Positions 1 to 8,873 of a stretch of DNA of 64,000 nt are shown here, one piece after another. The translations under genes were made by a program, and so were the position numbers. The stretch comes from Comamonadaceae bacterium OH2545_COT-014. Lineage in GTDB: Bacteria; Pseudomonadota; Gammaproteobacteria; Burkholderiales; Burkholderiaceae_C. The notes beneath the pieces were generated by a model, which was not told the DNA's origin, searched no databases, and was given only the letters and a program-made list of their open reading frames with translations. Numbering within the stretch: position 1 is the stretch's first letter; each line of letters starts with the position of its first letter. The DNA lies in NCBI GenBank assembly GCA_003859965.1, contig RQYR01000008.1, positions 1 to 64,000 on the forward strand. Reading direction: 5' to 3'.

Positions 1-1396
<1,396 letters not shown>

Positions 1397-1400
1397 GAAA

Positions 1401-1470
1401 ATTGCTCCATTTTTTATAGCTTCTTGCGATGAATGGGTGGGCGCAAACACCCGTTTTCAATCCATCCAAA
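1401..1470. repeat. Member of dispersed ~60 bp repeat family (copy 1)
   Basis: This AT-rich stretch carries the TATAGC block and a small hairpin (GGGTG...CACCC) and lies between the carboxylase and the acyl-CoA synthetase. It resembles the stretches at 6944-7005, 11300-11365, 17018-17080, 22413-22450, 33436-33475 and 61146-61205, which share ATAGC/GCTAT next to a short hairpin and often AGATGGG. The match is by eye and this is one of the weaker members. Confidence 0.45.
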
Positions 1471-1513
1471 GGGGCAGGCCGCGCAGCCTGCAGGGCGGGC
1501 TTTGAACAGGTTG

Positions 1514-3238
1514 TCAGGCTGTCTTGGCTTCGGGCAGGCCCAGCTCTTCTTTCATCAGCTCGCGAATCCTGAACTTCTGGATCTTGCCCGTCACCGTCAT
1601 CGGGAAGGCTTCCACGAACTTCATGTAGCGCGGCACCTTGTAGTGCGCGATCTGGCCTTGGCAGAAGGCGCGCACTTCGTCCTCGGTCAGCGTCTGGCCG
1701 GGCTTGGGCACGATCCAGGCGCAGAGTTCCTCGCCGAACCTGGCGTCGGGCACGCCCACCACCTGCACGTCCTGCACCTTGGGATGGCGATAGAGGAATT
1801 CCTCGATCTCGCGCGGGTACACGTTTTCGCCGCCGCGGATCACCATGTCCTTGATGCGGCCGACGATGTTGACGTAGCCCTCGGCGTCCATGGTGGCCAG
1901 GTCGCCCGTGTGCATGTAGCCCTCGGCATCGATGGCTTCGCGCGTGCGCGCCTCGTCGCCCCAGTAGCCCTGCATGACGGAGTAGCCCTTGGTGCACAGC
2001 TCGCCGGTGGCGCCGCGCGGCACGACTGAGCCGGTTTCGGGGTCGATGATCTTCACCTCCAGGTGCGGCTGCACCAGGCCGACGGTGGACACGCGCTTGT
2101 CCAGCGGAGTGTCGGTGCTGCTTTGGCAACTCACGGGGCTGGTTTCTGTCATGCCGTAGGCGATGGTGACTTCCTTCATGTGCATGTCGGCCTGCACGCG
2201 CTTCATCACCTCAATGGGGCAGGGGCTGCCGGCCATGATGCCGGTGCGCAGACTAGAGAGATCGAACTCAGCAAAGCGTGGGTGGTCCAGCTCGGCGATG
2301 AACATGGTGGGCACACCGTGCAGGCCGGTGCATTTTTCGCGCTGCACGGTTTCCAGCACGCTCAGAGGCTCAAACGCGTCGTTGGGATAGACGATGCAGG
2401 CGCCGTGCGTCAGGCACGCCAGGTTGCCCAGCACCATGCCAAAGCAGTGGTACAGCGGCACGGGAATGCACAGGCGATCGTCTTGGGTGAGCTTCATGGC
2501 CTCGCCAATGAAAAAGCCGTTGTTCAGGATGTTGCGGTGCGTGAGCGTGGCGCCCTTGGGAAAGCCGGTGGTGCCGCTGGTGAACTGGATATTGATGGCA
2601 TCTTGCGGGTGCAAAAGGCGAGCCACCTGGGTCAGACGGGGATCGCTGGCATCGCCCGTGTTCAGCAGGTCGGAAAAGCGCATGAAGCCCGGCTCGTCCG
2701 CGCCCTGGCCCGCCACGTCGATCCAGATGGCGTGCTTGAGCTGCGGCAGGCGGACCGACTCCAGCCGGCCCGGCGCGTGGTGCATCCACTCGGGCGCCAG
2801 CTCGCGCAACATGCCGATGTAGTCGCTGGTCTTGAAGCGGGGCATCAGCACCAGCGCCTGGCAGCCGACTTTGTTCAGCGCGTACTCCACCTCCGCCGTG
2901 CGATAGGCGGGGTTGATGTTGACCAGCACCAACCCCGCATAGGCCGTGGCCAGTTGCATCAGCACCCACTCGGCGTTGTTGTGCGACCAGATGCCAATGC
3001 GATCGCCCGGCTGCAGGCCCAGCCGCAGCAGCGCGCTGGCCAGGCGGCGGCTTTCGGCCTGCAACTGGCGGTAGGTGTAGCGCAGCCGCTGGTGCGCTGC
3101 CACCAGGGCTTCGCGGCCAGGCTCTTTTTCAGCCATGTCGTCAAAAAAGGCGCCAATCGTCTGCCCGATCAGCGGCTGCGTGGTCGCGCCACGGGCGTGG
3201 CTGTGCGTCAAGGCCATGGGTTGCATGACAGGGCTCAT
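1514..3238 (-). CDS. AMP-binding acyl-CoA synthetase (fatty-acyl/branched-chain acyl-CoA ligase)
   Basis: This 574-residue ANL-superfamily enzyme activates a carboxylic acid to its acyl-CoA through an acyl-adenylate. The phosphate-binding loop [10 protein letters not shown] lies at about residues 220-229, followed by YGMTETSP, the adenine/ribose-binding [13 protein letters not shown] and [16 protein letters not shown], and the C-terminal catalytic lysine segment [13 protein letters not shown]. The start at 3238 is chosen over an upstream extension because a GGAG-type ribosome site lies just before it and residues 1-25 then lead into the usual N-terminus. It precedes the carboxylase gene on the same strand (117-bp gap), so a role in leucine or branched-chain acid degradation is likely but inferred. 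Substrate cannot be read from the sequence. Confidence 0.9.
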   Translation of the reverse strand: MSPVMQPMALTHSHARGATTQPLIGQTIGAFFDDMAEKEPGREALVAAHQRLRYTYRQLQAESRRLASALLRLGLQPGDRIGIWSHNNAEWVLMQLATAYAGLVLVNINPAYRTAEVEYALNKVGCQALVLMPRFKTSDYIGMLRELAPEWMHHAPGRLESVRLPQLKHAIWIDVAGQGADEPGFMRFSDLLNTGDASDPRLTQVARLLHPQDAINIQFTSGTTGFPKGATLTHRNILNNGFFIGEAMKLTQDDRLCIPVPLYHCFGMVLGNLACLTHGACIVYPNDAFEPLSVLETVQREKCTGLHGVPTMFIAELDHPRFAEFDLSSLRTGIMAGSPCPIEVMKRVQADMHMKEVTIAYGMTETSPVSCQSSTDTPLDKRVSTVGLVQPHLEVKIIDPETGSVVPRGATGELCTKGYSVMQGYWGDEARTREAIDAEGYMHTGDLATMDAEGYVNIVGRIKDMVIRGGENVYPREIEEFLYRHPKVQDVQVVGVPDARFGEELCAWIVPKPGQTLTEDEVRAFCQGQIAHYKVPRYMKFVEAFPMTVTGKIQKFRIRELMKEELGLPEAKTA

Positions 3239-3401
3239 GGTTTGTCTCCTCGGTCCTTCGGGCAAGCCCTGGCGCGCGGGCCGGCGCTTTGGGGCTGTCT
3301 TTGGGCCTGTTTGCGTACGCGCGCCAGCATAGGCCATTGGCCGCGCCCAGGGCTGCCGTTTGGGTTGCAATTGCTGCCACCTGCGGGTCTACACTGGCGC
3401 C

Positions 3402-4424
3402 ATGCCGCCGCCCCGCGCCACCGCCTTGCAAACGCCGGCCGCCTTCGTGCAAGCCATCGTGCATGCCTACACGCTGCGCGGGCTGGACGCGGGCCGGGCC
3501 TTGCGCAAGGCACAAATCACGCCACGCCAGGCACGCCTGCCGGGCGGCCAGGTCAGCGCCAGCCAGTTCGAGCGCCTGTGCGCCGCCGCCATGCAGGAGC
3601 TGGACGACGAAGCCCCCGGCTGGTTCCGCCGCCCGCTACCCTGGGGCAGCTACGGCATGCTGGCGCGCGCCAGTATCAGCGCACCCACGCTGGGCGTGGC
3701 CCTCAAGCGCTGGTGCCGCCACCATGGCCTGCTGACGGCCGACGTGCGGCTGAGCCTGGGCGAAGCGCGCGGCACGGCCACGCTGGCCATTGACGAGCAC
3801 GCCCCCCTGCCCGCCGCGCTGCGCGAATTCGCCCTGCTCTCGCTGCTGCGCAACGCGCACGGGCTGGCGTGCTGGCTGATCGATTCGCGCATTGCCCTGC
3901 AAGCGGCCGCCTTTCCCTTCGCCGCGCCCGCGCATGCGGCCGTGTATGCGCAGCTTTTCCCCGGCCCGCTGCACTTTGGCGCGCCACGCGCCCTGCTGCG
4001 CTTTGACGCCGCCTACCTGGCCCAGCCCCTGCGCCGCGACGCCGCCGCGCTCGACCACATGCTGCGCCGCGCCCTGCGCGTGATGGTGCTGCCCTACCGG
4101 CGCGACCGCCTGCTGGTCGAGCGCGTGCGCCAGCGCCTGCGCGCCGCCGGCGCCCATGCCCTCACCGCCGAGGCGCTGGCCGCGCAGCTCGCCATGTCGC
4201 CCCGCACCCTGCACCGCCAGCTGGCCGCCGAAGGCGCCAGCCTGCAGGCGCTGAAGGACGAACAGCGCCGCCAGCACGCCACCGAACTGCTTCTGCGCAC
4301 GCACCAGCCCCTCAAGAAAGTGGCGCAGGCGGTGGGCTTTCGCAGCGACAAGAGCTTCATCCGCGCCTTTCGCGGCTGGACCGGCGCCACCCCCGAGGAG
4401 CTACGCCGCCAGGGCCGGGCGTGA
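3402..4424 (+). CDS. AraC-family transcriptional regulator
   Basis: This 340-residue regulator has an N-terminal effector domain of the kind found in OruR/ArgR-like AraC proteins (about residues 20-220) and a C-terminal double helix-turn-helix (about 245-335), with LAAQLAMSPRTLHRQLAAEG as the first helix-turn-helix and VAQAVGFRSDKSFIRAFRGW in the second. It is transcribed divergently from the acyl-CoA synthetase with 163 bp between the two starts, so control of that catabolic operon is the natural inference. The ATG at 3402 was chosen over one 42 bases upstream because the family N-terminus begins there; no Shine-Dalgarno is evident and a TACACT hexamer ends 6 bases before it, so the mRNA may be leaderless. 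Confidence 0.88.
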   Translation: MPPPRATALQTPAAFVQAIVHAYTLRGLDAGRALRKAQITPRQARLPGGQVSASQFERLCAAAMQELDDEAPGWFRRPLPWGSYGMLARASISAPTLGVALKRWCRHHGLLTADVRLSLGEARGTATLAIDEHAPLPAALREFALLSLLRNAHGLACWLIDSRIALQAAAFPFAAPAHAAVYAQLFPGPLHFGAPRALLRFDAAYLAQPLRRDAAALDHMLRRALRVMVLPYRRDRLLVERVRQRLRAAGAHALTAEALAAQLAMSPRTLHRQLAAEGASLQALKDEQRRQHATELLLRTHQPLKKVAQAVGFRSDKSFIRAFRGWTGATPEELRRQGRA

Positions 4425-4492
4425 CCGCGCCCATGGAACGCGCCCGCGGCGCGTGTCACACCGTGGCCGCACATGGGCGGTGACAATGCGCC

Positions 4493-5989
4493 ATGCTCTC
4501 GCTGCCCCCTTTCATCGCCCCCGCCAGCTTCCACCAGGCCGATGCGGCGCTGGCCCAGGCGCGCCACATCTACGACGAAGCCACCGCCCACCTGCGCCAC
4601 GCGCTGCACCAATACGTGCAGCAGCCCGCGCCCGCGCCGGGCGAAACGCCGCCCCGCGTGCGCGCCCACTACCCCTTTGTGCGGCTGATCGCCACGCAAG
4701 GCCGCCAGCCAGACACGCGCCTGGCCTACGGCTTCGTCTCCCACGCCGGGCAATACGAAACCACGCTCACCCGTCCCGCCCTGTTCGGCCCCTATTACCT
4801 GGAGCAACTGCGCCTGCTGCTGGCCAACCATGCCGCCACGCTGGAAGTGGGCATCAGCCGACAGCCCATCGCCCTGCCCTTTGGCTTTGGCGATGACGAA
4901 CACTTTGAAGGCGCGCTAAGCGCCGCGCACCGCCAGCGCCTGGCCGATGTGTTCGACCTGCCCGACCTGGCCGCCATGCATGACAGCATCGCCAACGGCA
5001 CGCACCGCACCCCGCCCGGCGCGCCCGAGCCGCTGGCGCTGTTCACCGCGCCGCGCGTGGACTATTCGCTGCACCGCCTGCGCCACTACACCGGCACCTC
5101 GCCCGAGCACTTCCAGAACTTCGTGCTGTTCACCAACTACCAGTTCTACGTGGACGAATTCATTGCCTTGGGGCAGGCCGAAATGGCCAACCCCGCCAGC
5201 GGCTACAGCGCTTTCGTGCAGCCGGGCAACGCGCTCACGCGCCGCGCGGGCCTGCCTCCACTGCCGGATGACGAGGCAGGCACGCCGCCGCCGCGCCTGC
5301 CGCAAATGCCCGCCTACCACCTGACGCGCGACGACCGCAGCGGCATCACGCTGGTCAACATCGGCGTGGGCCCCAGCAACGCCAAGACCATCACCGACCA
5401 CATTGCCGTGCTGCGCCCGCACGCCTGGATCATGCTGGGCCACTGCGCCGGCCTGCGCAACAGCCAGCAACTGGGCGACTATGTGCTGGCCCACGGCTAC
5501 GTGCGCGAAGACCACGTGCTCGACGAAGACCTGCCGCTGTGGATACCCGTGCCCGCGCTGGCCGAAGTGCAGGTAGCGCTGCAGGAAGCCGTGGCCGACG
5601 TGACCCGGCTGCAGGGCGCCGAACTCAAGCGCGTGCTGCGCACCGGCACCGTCGCCACCACCGACAACCGCAACTGGGAACTGCTGGGCGACCACGCGCC
5701 GCAGCGGCGCTTTTCGCAGTCGCGCGCCATCGCGCTGGACATGGAAAGCGCCACCATCGCCGCCAACGGCTTCCGCTTCCGCGTGCCCTACGGCACCTTG
5801 CTGTGCGTGAGCGACAAGCCCCTGCATGGCGAAATCAAGCTGCCCGGCATGGCCAACCACTTCTACCGCGAACGCGTGGGCCAGCACCTGCTGATTGGCG
5901 TGCGCGCCCTCGAACGCCTGCGCGCCAACGGCGCCGAGCGCCTGCACAGCCGCAAGCTGCGCAGCTTTGCCGAAGTGGCGTTTCAGTAA
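4493..5989 (+). CDS. amn: AMP nucleosidase
   Basis: This 498-residue protein matches AMP nucleosidase, which hydrolyses AMP to adenine and ribose 5-phosphate and so tunes the adenylate pool. The N-terminal half (about 1-180) is the Amn-specific domain, with VRAHYPFVRL and the tract around YGFVSHAGQYETTLTRP. The C-terminal half is a nucleoside-phosphorylase fold with TLVNIGVGPSNAKTITDHIA, WIMLGHCAGLRNSQQLGDYV and ALDMESATIAANGFRFRVPY, the last holding the Met-Glu pair that contacts the sugar. Length agrees with the family (about 480-500). The gene is monocistronic, 68 bp after the AraC gene and 74 bp before phaR. A GACAAT hexamer sits 5 bases before the ATG and no ribosome site is evident. Confidence 0.95.
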   Translation: MLSLPPFIAPASFHQADAALAQARHIYDEATAHLRHALHQYVQQPAPAPGETPPRVRAHYPFVRLIATQGRQPDTRLAYGFVSHAGQYETTLTRPALFGPYYLEQLRLLLANHAATLEVGISRQPIALPFGFGDDEHFEGALSAAHRQRLADVFDLPDLAAMHDSIANGTHRTPPGAPEPLALFTAPRVDYSLHRLRHYTGTSPEHFQNFVLFTNYQFYVDEFIALGQAEMANPASGYSAFVQPGNALTRRAGLPPLPDDEAGTPPPRLPQMPAYHLTRDDRSGITLVNIGVGPSNAKTITDHIAVLRPHAWIMLGHCAGLRNSQQLGDYVLAHGYVREDHVLDEDLPLWIPVPALAEVQVALQEAVADVTRLQGAELKRVLRTGTVATTDNRNWELLGDHAPQRRFSQSRAIALDMESATIAANGFRFRVPYGTLLCVSDKPLHGEIKLPGMANHFYRERVGQHLLIGVRALERLRANGAERLHSRKLRSFAEVAFQ

Positions 5990-6063
5990 ACAGCGCCCAA
6001 GCCCCATTCAACCTAGAATATGCTGCATTGCACAAAAAGCAGGGCGCGCTGCCCTGTCCTTTC

Positions 6064-6627
6064 ATGACCACCCCAACGCCTCCCCCGGATTCCACGCTGC
6101 GCAGCGCCAGCAAGCGCACGGCAAACGGCGCGCGCGTCATCAAGAAATACCCGAACCGCCGCCTCTACGACACCAACGCCTCCGCCTACATCACCCTGGC
6201 CGACGTGCGCGAGCTGGTCATGACGCGCGCGCCCTTCGTGGTGTGCGACGCCAAGACGGGCGAAGACCTCACGCGCAGCATCCTGCTGCAAATCATTCTG
6301 GAGGAAGAAGCCGGCGGCGCCCCCATGTTCACCGAGGAAGTGCTGGCCAACATCATCCGCTTTTACGGCCATGCCATGCAGGGTTTCATGGGCACTTATC
6401 TGGAAAAGAACATTCAGGCGCTGATGGACATGCAAGCCCGCTTGTCCGAACAATCCCAAACCCTCTCGCCCGAGCACTGGGCGCAGTTCATGCGCATGCA
6501 GTCACCGCTGATGCAGGGCATGATGGGCAACTACCTCGAACAATCCAAGACCATGTTCCTGCAAATGCAGGAGCAGATGCAGAAACAAACCGGCCAGATG
6601 CTGGGCGCCTTCGGGCTCAAGCGCTAG
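6064..6627 (+). CDS. phaR: Polyhydroxyalkanoate synthesis repressor PhaR
   Basis: This 187-residue DNA- and PHB-binding repressor controls phasin and polyhydroxyalkanoate granule genes. The N-terminal DNA-binding domain is diagnostic: [13 protein letters not shown] at about residues 22-34, then [13 protein letters not shown]. The accumulation domain follows ([14 protein letters not shown], about residues 75-90), and the C-terminal third is methionine- and glutamine-rich ([16 protein letters not shown]), typical of granule-binding PhaR. The start ATG at 6064 gives the usual short leader before the conserved domain. A TAGAAT hexamer at 6014-6019 is a candidate -10. The gene stands alone, away from phaCAB, as is common in Burkholderiales. 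Confidence 0.94.
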   Translation: MTTPTPPPDSTLRSASKRTANGARVIKKYPNRRLYDTNASAYITLADVRELVMTRAPFVVCDAKTGEDLTRSILLQIILEEEAGGAPMFTEEVLANIIRFYGHAMQGFMGTYLEKNIQALMDMQARLSEQSQTLSPEHWAQFMRMQSPLMQGMMGNYLEQSKTMFLQMQEQMQKQTGQMLGAFGLKR

Positions 6628-6673
6628 GCGCGCCGCCGTGCGCTCCCTGGCCCCTCGATCGACCACCTCCCCC

Positions 6674-8110
6674 ATGAACGCAACCGCCACGCCCGCGCCT
6701 GCCAGCCCGGCGCCGCGCATCGGCTTTGTCAGCCTGGGCTGCCCCAAGGCGCTGACCGACTCGGAACTCATCCTCACCCAGCTGGCCGCCGAAGGCTATG
6801 CCACCAGCAAAACCTTTGAAGGCGCTGACCTGGTCATCGTCAACACCTGCGGCTTCATTGACGACGCCGTCAAGGAAAGCCTGGACACCATTGGCGAAGC
6901 CCTGGCCAGCAACGGCAAAGTCATCGTCACCGGCTGCCTTGGTGCAAAAACCATAGCGCCTGAGGCAGATGGGACGGGCCATGAAGGCCAAAAAGAAGCT
7001 GAAAACCTGGTCAAGCACCTGCACCCTTCGGTGCTGGCCGTCACCGGCCCGCACGCCACGCAGGAGGTGATGGACGCCGTGCACCGCCACGCGCCAAAGC
7101 CGCACGACCCCTTCATCGACCTGGTGCCCGGCGCCTTTGGCGAGGCTGGCATCAAGCTCACGCCACGCCACTACGCTTACCTGAAGATCAGCGAAGGCTG
7201 CAACCACCGCTGCACCTTCTGCATCATCCCCAGCATGCGGGGCGACCTGGTCAGCCGCCCGGTGGGCGACGTGCTGAAAGAAGCGCGCGCGCTGTTCGAA
7301 GGCGGCGTGAAAGAACTGCTGGTCATCAGCCAGGACACCTCGGCCTACGGCGTGGACGTGAAATACCGCACCGGCTTCTGGGACGGCCGCCCTGTCAAGA
7401 CCCGGCTGCTGGAGCTGGTGCAGGCGCTGGCCGACCTGGCCGCCCCGCACGGCGCCTGGGTGCGCCTGCACTACGTCTATCCCTACCCGCACGTGGACGA
7501 CATCCTGCCGCTGATGGCCGAAGGCCGCGTGCTGCCCTATCTGGACGTGCCCCTGCAACACAGCCACCCTGACGTGCTGCGCCGCATGAAGCGCCCCGCC
7601 AGCGGCGAGAAGAACCTGGCGCGCATCGCCCGCTGGCGCGAGCTGTGTCCGCAGCTGGTCATCCGCTCCACCTTCATCGCCGGCTTTCCGGGCGAGACGG
7701 AAGAAGAATTCCAGCACCTGCTCGACTTCATGCGCGAGGCGCGCATCGACCGGGCCGGCTGCTTCGCCTACAGCCCGGTGGAAGGCGCCACCGCCAACCA
7801 GCTACCCGGCATGCTGCCGCCCGAAGTGCGCGAAGAGCGCCGCGCACGCTTCATGGCCGTGGCCGAAGAAGTCTCCACCGCCAAGCTGCAAGAGCGCGTG
7901 GGCAGCACCATGAAGGTGCTGGTGGACTCGGCCCCCGCGCAGGGGCGGCGCGGCGGCGTGGCCCGCAGCTATGCCGACGCGCCGGAGATCGACGGCATCG
8001 TGCGCCTGCTACCGCCCGAAAAGATCAGCAAAACGCTGAAAGCGGGCGAATTCACGCGTGCCCGCATCGTCGCCAGTGAAGGGCATGACCTGGTTGGCGT
8101 GCCGATTTGA
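6674..8110 (+). CDS. rimO: Ribosomal protein uS12 methylthiotransferase RimO
   Basis: This radical-SAM methylthiotransferase modifies Asp88 (E. coli numbering) of ribosomal protein S12. Domains in order: N-terminal UPF0004 domain ([14 protein letters not shown], cluster cysteines in NTCGF and GCLGAK), the radical-SAM core with C-N-H-R-C-T-F-C at about residues 176-183, and a C-terminal TRAM domain ([12 protein letters not shown] onward). The 478-residue length is slightly long because about 20 residues after GCLGAK (roughly 91-110, DNA 6946-7002) are not part of the family pattern and look like an absorbed repeat. ATG 6674 is preferred to the GTG at 6638. The stop codon is followed within 4 bp by a 9-bp tandem repeat. 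Confidence 0.95.
   Translation: MNATATPAPASPAPRIGFVSLGCPKALTDSELILTQLAAEGYATSKTFEGADLVIVNTCGFIDDAVKESLDTIGEALASNGKVIVTGCLGAKTIAPEADGTGHEGQKEAENLVKHLHPSVLAVTGPHATQEVMDAVHRHAPKPHDPFIDLVPGAFGEAGIKLTPRHYAYLKISEGCNHRCTFCIIPSMRGDLVSRPVGDVLKEARALFEGGVKELLVISQDTSAYGVDVKYRTGFWDGRPVKTRLLELVQALADLAAPHGAWVRLHYVYPYPHVDDILPLMAEGRVLPYLDVPLQHSHPDVLRRMKRPASGEKNLARIARWRELCPQLVIRSTFIAGFPGETEEEFQHLLDFMREARIDRAGCFAYSPVEGATANQLPGMLPPEVREERRARFMAVAEEVSTAKLQERVGSTMKVLVDSAPAQGRRGGVARSYADAPEIDGIVRLLPPEKISKTLKAGEFTRARIVASEGHDLVGVPI
6944..7005. repeat. Dispersed ~60 bp repeat inside rimO (copy 2)
   Basis: This stretch within rimO contains CCATAGC, CAGATGGG and a hairpin GGCC-ATGAA-GGCC followed by an A-rich run, the layout seen in intergenic members at 17018-17080 and 61146-61205. 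It is in frame and adds about 20 residues between the third cluster cysteine region and [20 protein letters not shown]. The family assignment is by eye. Confidence 0.5.
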
Positions 8111-8113
8111 GCG

Positions 8114-8208
8114 CGTTTTGAACGTTTTGAACGTTTTGAACGTTTTGAACGTTTTGAACGTTTTGAACGTTTTGAACGTTTTGAACGTTTTGAATTGAAC
8201 GTTTTGAA
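8114..8208. repeat. 9-bp tandem repeat, CGTTTTGAA x9 plus one displaced copy
   Basis: Nine perfect head-to-tail copies of CGTTTTGAA run from 8114 to 8194, then TTGAA, then a tenth unit at 8200-8208. The array starts 4 bp after the rimO stop codon. A 9-bp period keeps any reading frame open on both strands, so short ORFs through it are artefacts. Such arrays change length by replication slippage. Confidence 0.97.
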
Positions 8209-8672
8209 CCGCCGCACCGCCCGCCTTCCTCCCGCTACAGTGCCCGCCCACGCGGGCGCCGCCGCCGGAGCGGCCTTCGGCTCATGGACTGCAGGCGCTG
8301 CTGACCGCCAAAACAATTTCAGCTCATCCCCCAGCGTCTGTCACCAAGCCGCTTCTCGACTTCGGGCAGTACAGCCTGCCCGGTCTTGCACCCGGCCCCG
8401 CAGCCCGAACCGATGGTCAAGCGTTGCATGCAGCACCGCGAAGGTGTGCGTCATGCATGTACGAACAGCGCCATCGGCAACAGCCTGGTTTCCATCCAGA
8501 CCATGCCACGGGCTGATGGGCAAGTGCAGCGCGTCGTGCCACACCCTTTCATCAGCGCCACGCGGTGCGGGTGCGGCTCCTTCGGCTACGCCTTTCGGGT
8601 GTGCGCCTCTCCCGCGCCACCTCTGCTGCATTCAGCGCGCCCAAAGCGGGAAAGGCTTTTCGATCAGGCAAG
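8209..8672. other. Intergenic stretch without a recognised gene
   Basis: Between the tandem repeat and the terminator of tRNA-Leu there is about 460 bp. An open frame on the plus strand (8195-8794) starts inside the repeat and runs through the tRNA, and one on the minus strand (8341-8631) is Arg/Ala-rich; neither has a ribosome site or recognisable motif. I see no convincing gene here. Confidence 0.6.
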
Positions 8673-8699
8673 AAAAAAGCCGCTCGAAAGCGGCTTTTT
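8673..8699 (-). terminator. Rho-independent terminator downstream of tRNA-Leu
   Basis: The stem GCCGCT-CGAA-AGCGGC (8679-8694) is flanked by an A-run on the left and a T-run on the right, so it can act in both directions. On the minus strand it lies about 45 bp beyond the end of tRNA-Leu. Confidence 0.85.
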
Positions 8700-8742
8700 C
8701 AAAAAGTGTCTTGTTTGTTGTGCACAATCAAGACTTTGTGTT

Positions 8743-8827
<85 letters not shown>

Positions 8828-8844
8828 TTTCAGGAAAGATTTGA

Positions 8845-8873
8845 ATTGTATAGCAAGAAAAACCCATCCGCAA
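8845..8873 (-). promoter_or_regulatory. Candidate promoter of tRNA-Leu
   Basis: On the minus strand, TTGCGG (8873-8868) and TACAAT (8850-8845) are separated by 17 bp, close to the sigma-70 consensus, and lie just upstream of tRNA-Leu. The -10 hexamer overlaps the TTG start codon of rnr on the opposite strand. Confidence 0.65.

Noticed and set aside
2063-3793. 576-residue open frame on the plus strand opposite the acyl-CoA synthetase
   Set aside because: Shadow frame that also overlaps the AraC gene in another frame; no recognisable domain.
8114-8208. CRISPR-like array
   Set aside because: The units are 9 bp with no spacers and there are no cas genes; it is a simple tandem repeat.
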